Positions 60,416-64,000 of a stretch of DNA of 64,000 nt are shown here, piece by piece. Within the stretch, counting starts at the first letter, position 1; each line of letters opens with the position of its first letter. A program made the position numbers and the translations under genes. The notes under the pieces are model-generated. The model was not told the DNA's origin and made no database searches. It saw only the letters and a program-made list of their open reading frames with translations. The DNA lies in the NCBI GenBank assembly GCA_963767715.1, contig CAVYFA010000001.1, forward strand, positions 682,001 through 746,000. The letters are read 5' to 3'. The stretch is from CAVSXS01 sp963767715 (GTDB taxonomy: Bacteria > Chloroflexota > Ktedonobacteria > Ktedonobacterales > Ktedonobacteraceae).

Positions 60416-62566
60416 TCATGCTGTAAGCGCGACGAAGAACTGTGCCCGCACCTGAGCCTGACCTGGCTGCTGGATGACGAGATCGATCACCCAGGGACCT
60501 TCCATAGAAAATGCTTCGTCCGGGCTGAAGGTCGCTGTATAGACTGGGTTGCCGTTTTGCCCTTGTACAAGTTTGCTGGCCGTACCCATGTCCATCAACT
60601 GCATATTAGTGCTGATCTGGACGCGCGCATTGCTAACGGGGTTCCCGTTGCTATCCTTCAGCACCACGATCACAGAATTGGTCGTGTTGACGTGCGCAGG
60701 TAGCACTTCCAGCGAGATGACGAGGTTGTCGGCTGTCTGCGTCTGTACCCCTGGCGTGGAACTGGTACTGCCGTTGGCGCTATTGACATTGCTCGACGTG
60801 GGAAGCGGGGGAAAGACAATTGGCGGCGCGTAAAATATCATCAAGGCGGCGCACAGCAGGACGCCCGCGCCCAGCGCTGAAAGAATGTGCATGGCGCGTT
60901 TCAGGCTGCTCACTGATTGTTCGAGCGCGGAGCGCCGGGCGCGCCTGACAGGCAGGTCAGCGTTCACGACGGGGAGGAGGACTACCTGCCTGCGCAGGCC
61001 CGGCAGCAGATGGAAGAAGCTGTACGCGGTAAAAATCAGCATGAGTGTGAGGAGCAGCAGCGCCACCAGTACAGTGCGTCCGTAGGGATCGCTGAGCAGT
61101 AGATCGGGGCTGCTGATAGTCGTTTCGATGGTGAAAAGGCCACTCAGGAGCAGGACGACAAGGGCGGCCAGCAGCAAAGGAACGTAGTAGCGCAGCACAT
61201 TAACGAGCAGCGTGCCATATGTCTCCGGCTCGATACCTGGCAGCAGCGGCAGCAGGATAAAGCCCAGGTAGGCCGCGCCGCCCAGCCAGGCTGCCTGGGT
61301 GAGCAGGTATAGCCAGTTCAGTACAATCGCCGTGACATGCGCCTGTGCCAGTTGCGCGGTATCGCTGGAAAATGCGATGGTCAGGACGATTAGCGCCGCC
61401 AGGATCAGCCAGATGACGGCGTGGCGTCGCGAAGTCGATGGAGAGCTTTCCAGGACTGTCCCACCAGATAGCTTGGCGCGTATACCACGAGAATTCCTGC
61501 CCTGGTCTTCTACGTCCTTATCTTGAGAGGTATTCAGTTCATCTTCAAGCTCCAGGCGCAACTGTCGATAGCGACTGCTCATAGATGCAGGCGCAGCAGC
61601 CGCTTCCCCCTTGTGCTGCGCGCGTATTGTGCGGAATGCACGGCTCTTACGGGTCACATATACCGTGCGAGTTGTCCACCAGGAGAAAGCCAGCGCGCAG
61701 AGAATCAGGCCAACGCGAATCAGCCAGAGATAGCCATAGCTGGTCTGGAAGAGTATAGCGCGTATACTGGTCGGGTCGATGCCGGGACCGTTCTGCAATT
61801 GAGATAGCAATGTACTACGCAGAACCAGGTTGATAATCTCACTGGCCAGCAGCGCATACAGGCAGAGCAATTGCAGTGGGCGCCCCTGCTTCCTCAGCAA
61901 CCGCAAGGCGTTCTCGGCTGCGCCATGCGTGGAAGGCATTACGCCGAAGACGAAGATGGCTTCCATTATTACCAGGCCGATCCAGAAGGTCAGGGCGAGC
62001 AGCGTCACCCACTCCCAGATGGTTGCCAGGATACCTTGCAGGTTCATTTCAGGAAGGATGTTGCTGGTGCTCGGCCCAACGATGGTAGTTCCAGAAAGAC
62101 CGGTTGCCGATACGCCTACATTGAAGCCGATCAGCCCGTGTGTTACCTGCCCATCATCGTTGGCGACGGCGCTCCAACGCACTTCGTAGCTGCCCTGTGG
62201 CAGTGTGGCTGGCGAAAGGAGCCGCGTATCTAGCTCTCTTGGATTGCCGTCCGGAATGATGCTGCCGCCATCGACCTCGCGTCCATCCGGCGAGCCTGCC
62301 GGGGTAAAGACGAACACACGCGCGTTGCTGGCCGGGCTGATATCAGCGTTGAAAAAAATGCGAACGATGGAAGGCGCTGTAGAGATGGTCAGGCCATCCT
62401 CCGGGTCGGAACCGATGACGAAGGCGTGCGCCTGCGCTGTCTGTGGCTGTGAGAAAAAAGGCAGCCAGCTCCAGGCGAGAAGGAGGCCAAGGCCGGCCAT
62501 CACCGCCAGCGCGAATCTCAGGTAACGTTTTTGTCGCACAGTTCGCTTCGATGCATCGTTTCGCAT
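60416..62566 (-). CDS. CopC-CopD fusion copper protein with C-terminal Ig-like domain
   Basis: 716 residues from the ATG at 62566. A signal helix ends AQAHAFVIGSDPEDG, exposing the N-terminal His of a CopC copper-binding domain (about residues 47-145). Eight membrane helices of CopD type follow, interrupted by a cytoplasmic loop of about 75 residues. A final outside beta domain (LVISLEVLPAHVNTTNSVIV; DEAFSMEGPWVIDLVIQQPG) resembles YtkA/FixH-like domains. It should handle copper at the membrane. A -10 box lies 7 bases before the ATG, suggesting a leaderless message. Confidence 0.85.
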   Translation of the reverse strand: MRNDASKRTVRQKRYLRFALAVMAGLGLLLAWSWLPFFSQPQTAQAHAFVIGSDPEDGLTISTAPSIVRIFFNADISPASNARVFVFTPAGSPDGREVDGGSIIPDGNPRELDTRLLSPATLPQGSYEVRWSAVANDDGQVTHGLIGFNVGVSATGLSGTTIVGPSTSNILPEMNLQGILATIWEWVTLLALTFWIGLVIMEAIFVFGVMPSTHGAAENALRLLRKQGRPLQLLCLYALLASEIINLVLRSTLLSQLQNGPGIDPTSIRAILFQTSYGYLWLIRVGLILCALAFSWWTTRTVYVTRKSRAFRTIRAQHKGEAAAAPASMSSRYRQLRLELEDELNTSQDKDVEDQGRNSRGIRAKLSGGTVLESSPSTSRRHAVIWLILAALIVLTIAFSSDTAQLAQAHVTAIVLNWLYLLTQAAWLGGAAYLGFILLPLLPGIEPETYGTLLVNVLRYYVPLLLAALVVLLLSGLFTIETTISSPDLLLSDPYGRTVLVALLLLTLMLIFTAYSFFHLLPGLRRQVVLLPVVNADLPVRRARRSALEQSVSSLKRAMHILSALGAGVLLCAALMIFYAPPIVFPPLPTSSNVNSANGSTSSTPGVQTQTADNLVISLEVLPAHVNTTNSVIVVLKDSNGNPVSNARVQISTNMQLMDMGTASKLVQGQNGNPVYTATFSPDEAFSMEGPWVIDLVIQQPGQAQVRAQFFVALTA

Positions 62567-62573
62567 GCCCTGA

Positions 62574-62602
62574 ATTGTACATCTGTAGGTAAACCCGCGC
62601 AA
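62574..62602 (-). promoter_or_regulatory. Promoter close to the CopC-CopD start codon
   Basis: On the minus strand TTGCGC (62597-62602) and TACAAT (62574-62579) are 17 bases apart. The ATG at 62566 begins 7 bases after the -10 box. Confidence 0.4.
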
Positions 62603-62647
62603 GAGGTATTCCACTCATGGGGAGCCCTCTTCACTGAGGAGGGGTAT

Positions 62648-62899
62648 CTATCTCGTGAAGAGTCGGGCCACCGTTTTGCAGAGTCGAACGATGACATGCC
62701 CTTTGAGATTCTCCCAATGCTCAAGGGACTTCACGATAAACCGCAACCCGGTGGTCTTACAGGCACACTGCACGGCGAATTCTGTGGCATAGACCGGATG
62801 GCTCGCTGGCCCCAGGTGTTCGATGCCTACCACGACGATCATCTTTGGTGCCTCGCCTCGAATCTGCTCGGCAAGCTGTTCGGCTTCCTGCCAGTTCAT
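62648..62899 (-). CDS. Small hypothetical protein
   Basis: An 83-residue protein (NWQEAEQLAEQIRGEAPKMI; VVVGIEHLGPASHPVYATEF; LRFIVKSLEHWENLKGHVIV) with an alpha/beta pattern and a Cys pair in QCACKTTG. AAAGGG lies upstream of the ATG. No family is recognised. It is 82 bases from the CopC-CopD start on the same strand. Confidence 0.5.
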   Translation of the reverse strand: MNWQEAEQLAEQIRGEAPKMIVVVGIEHLGPASHPVYATEFAVQCACKTTGLRFIVKSLEHWENLKGHVIVRLCKTVARLFTR

Positions 62900-63129
62900 A
62901 TGGTCGTCCCTTTCTCACAAATATCCTGAGTGCAGCAATACGCACGTTCCACCTATGAAAGAGAAGAGCGGCTCTGCTCGTGTTTCCAGAACTGTAGGTA
63001 ATTATACCTTCCTATCCCTGCATACACAATGTACCTGATGGGGGGACTTTGTCGAGAGCCTTTGTAACCTTTGGCGCAGAAGTTTTGGTATAATGATAGT
63101 AACAAACTACAGATAAAAGAGCAGAACGC

Positions 63130-64000
63130 ATGAAAAATCGCTCCTTGTTACACTCCTGGTCACGCCTGCTTCTCTGGTCCCATGTTGTCGGCGTGATCGG
63201 TTTTTATATCTTCCTCTGGCTGCGCACTTCACCAGACGATAAAGCGGAAACGAACACTCATCCAACGAAAAGTGCTTCTGATCCAGGTGGAGAACCCTTC
63301 GTCTCGATCATCGTTCCGGCACGCAACGAGGAGCGCAATATTCGCCGCTGCGTCACCTCGTTGCTGGAGCAAGACTACGGGAATTATGAGGTAATTGTCG
63401 TCGATGATGATTCGACGGATGGGACTGAGCATGTCCTGGATGAAATTGCTCAATTCCATCCTCAGCAAAATCGCCTGTACGTCCTGCGCCTGCGAGAGCT
63501 TCCTGAAGGATGGGCAGGCAAACCCCATGCTCTCCATGCCGGGGTGCAGGAGGCTCGCGGCGACTGGCTGCTCTTCACCGATGCTGATACCTGTCACGAA
63601 CCCTGTGCCCTGCGCAGCGCGATGACGCGGGCCACCGCCAACCAACTCGACCTTCTTTCGCTCGTCACGCGGCAAGAATTGCCGGGCTTCTGGAATAAAG
63701 TGCTCATGCCGATGGCCTACCTGGGCATCTCGATGCAGTATCCCATCAATAAGGTGAACGACCCGAACAGCAGCATCGCCATCGCCAACGGGCAGTTTAT
63801 CCTGATGCGGCGCTCAGTCTACGAGCGACTGGGTGGCTATGCGCGGCCAGACCTGCGCGAGACGCTGATCGATGATCGCGACCTGGCGCACGTGGTGAAG
63901 CAGTCGGGCTACCGCATGCGCTTTGTGGATGGGCGCGACCTCGTACATGTGCGTATGTACCAGGGTTTGAAGGAGACCTGGCGCGGCTGGCGCAAAAACG
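63130..64000 (+). CDS. Glycosyltransferase family 2 (partial, C-terminus off window)
   Basis: The frame is open from ATG 63130 to the window edge, 290 residues. An N-terminal membrane helix (LLLWSHVVGVIGFYIFLWLR) is followed by the GT2 domain: FVSIIVPARNEERNIRRCVT, VIVVDDDSTDGTEHVLDEI, GWAGKPHALHAGVQEARGDW, the DxD-type TDADT, and LIDDRDLAHVVKQSGYRM. The WAGKPHAL wording is common in lipid- and carotenoid-modifying GT2 enzymes. A TATAAT lies about 40 bases upstream. The acceptor is unknown. Confidence 0.85.
   Translation, partial: MKNRSLLHSWSRLLLWSHVVGVIGFYIFLWLRTSPDDKAETNTHPTKSASDPGGEPFVSIIVPARNEERNIRRCVTSLLEQDYGNYEVIVVDDDSTDGTEHVLDEIAQFHPQQNRLYVLRLRELPEGWAGKPHALHAGVQEARGDWLLFTDADTCHEPCALRSAMTRATANQLDLLSLVTRQELPGFWNKVLMPMAYLGISMQYPINKVNDPNSSIAIANGQFILMRRSVYERLGGYARPDLRETLIDDRDLAHVVKQSGYRMRFVDGRDLVHVRMYQGLKETWRGWRKN

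Overview
The window looks like chromosomal DNA of a Chloroflexota bacterium, most likely of the class Ktedonobacteria. This is an inference from gene content: paired XRE-HTH/TPR regulators, a 1000-residue HTH/NB-ARC/TPR protein, many sigma/anti-sigma style genes, a CopC-CopD fusion, medium-high GC coding DNA and AT-rich spacers. No rRNA lies in the window. Two tRNA genes (Tyr, Thr) stand ahead of a tuf-rpmG-secE-nusG-rplK-rplA-rplJ-rplL cluster, followed by rpsO and pnp.

Layout. 1-6.7 kb: the 5' part of an indolepyruvate ferredoxin oxidoreductase alpha gene, a decayed amino acid permease, malate dehydrogenase, rsmI and an AMP-forming acyl-CoA ligase. 6.7-12.3 kb: a regulatory island with two XRE-TPR regulators flanking a sigma-like gene and a putative anti-sigma gene. 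12.5-21.2 kb: a penicillin-binding protein, a CDP-alcohol phosphatidyltransferase, a Fur regulator, fdhD, mnmE, a secreted hydrolase-like protein and rarA. 21.2-25.4 kb: small and broken genes plus trehalose-6-phosphate synthase. 25.7-30.3 kb: rph, a Gly/Gln-rich membrane-associated protein, eno and an alpha/beta-hydrolase-fold protein lacking its serine. 30.3-36 kb: a possible recombination gene under a strong promoter with tandem operator-like palindromes, xdhC, a beta-propeller lipoprotein, CoA-transferase subunits and a DUF488 gene. 36-42 kb: a decayed kinase, the STAND protein, an anti-sigma-like gene and its decayed sigma factor. 42-51 kb: the tRNA/translation cluster. 51-64 kb: uracil-DNA glycosylase, MDR reductase, ComB, acyl-CoA synthetase, MFS, proline dehydrogenase, EamA transporter, gamma carbonic anhydrase, CopC-CopD and a partial glycosyltransferase.

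Many genes are broken. The permease, CoA-transferase beta, tuf, comB, gamma carbonic anhydrase and a sigma factor carry frameshifts. A kinase carries a stop plus a frameshift, and two genes have internal deletions. Single-base indels in tuf and the carbonic anhydrase hint at residual sequencing errors; the deletions and the multiply broken genes look like true decay.

The most striking signals are these: a tandem, codon-phased, structured 69-bp element inside rarA whose two copies differ only in loops, at one compensated base pair and in flanking bases; a 76-bp perfect palindrome without a spacer; a 19-codon ORF behind a perfect consensus promoter ahead of an XRE-TPR regulator; and a recombination-type gene with a consensus promoter over tandem TTCTAGAA palindromes.
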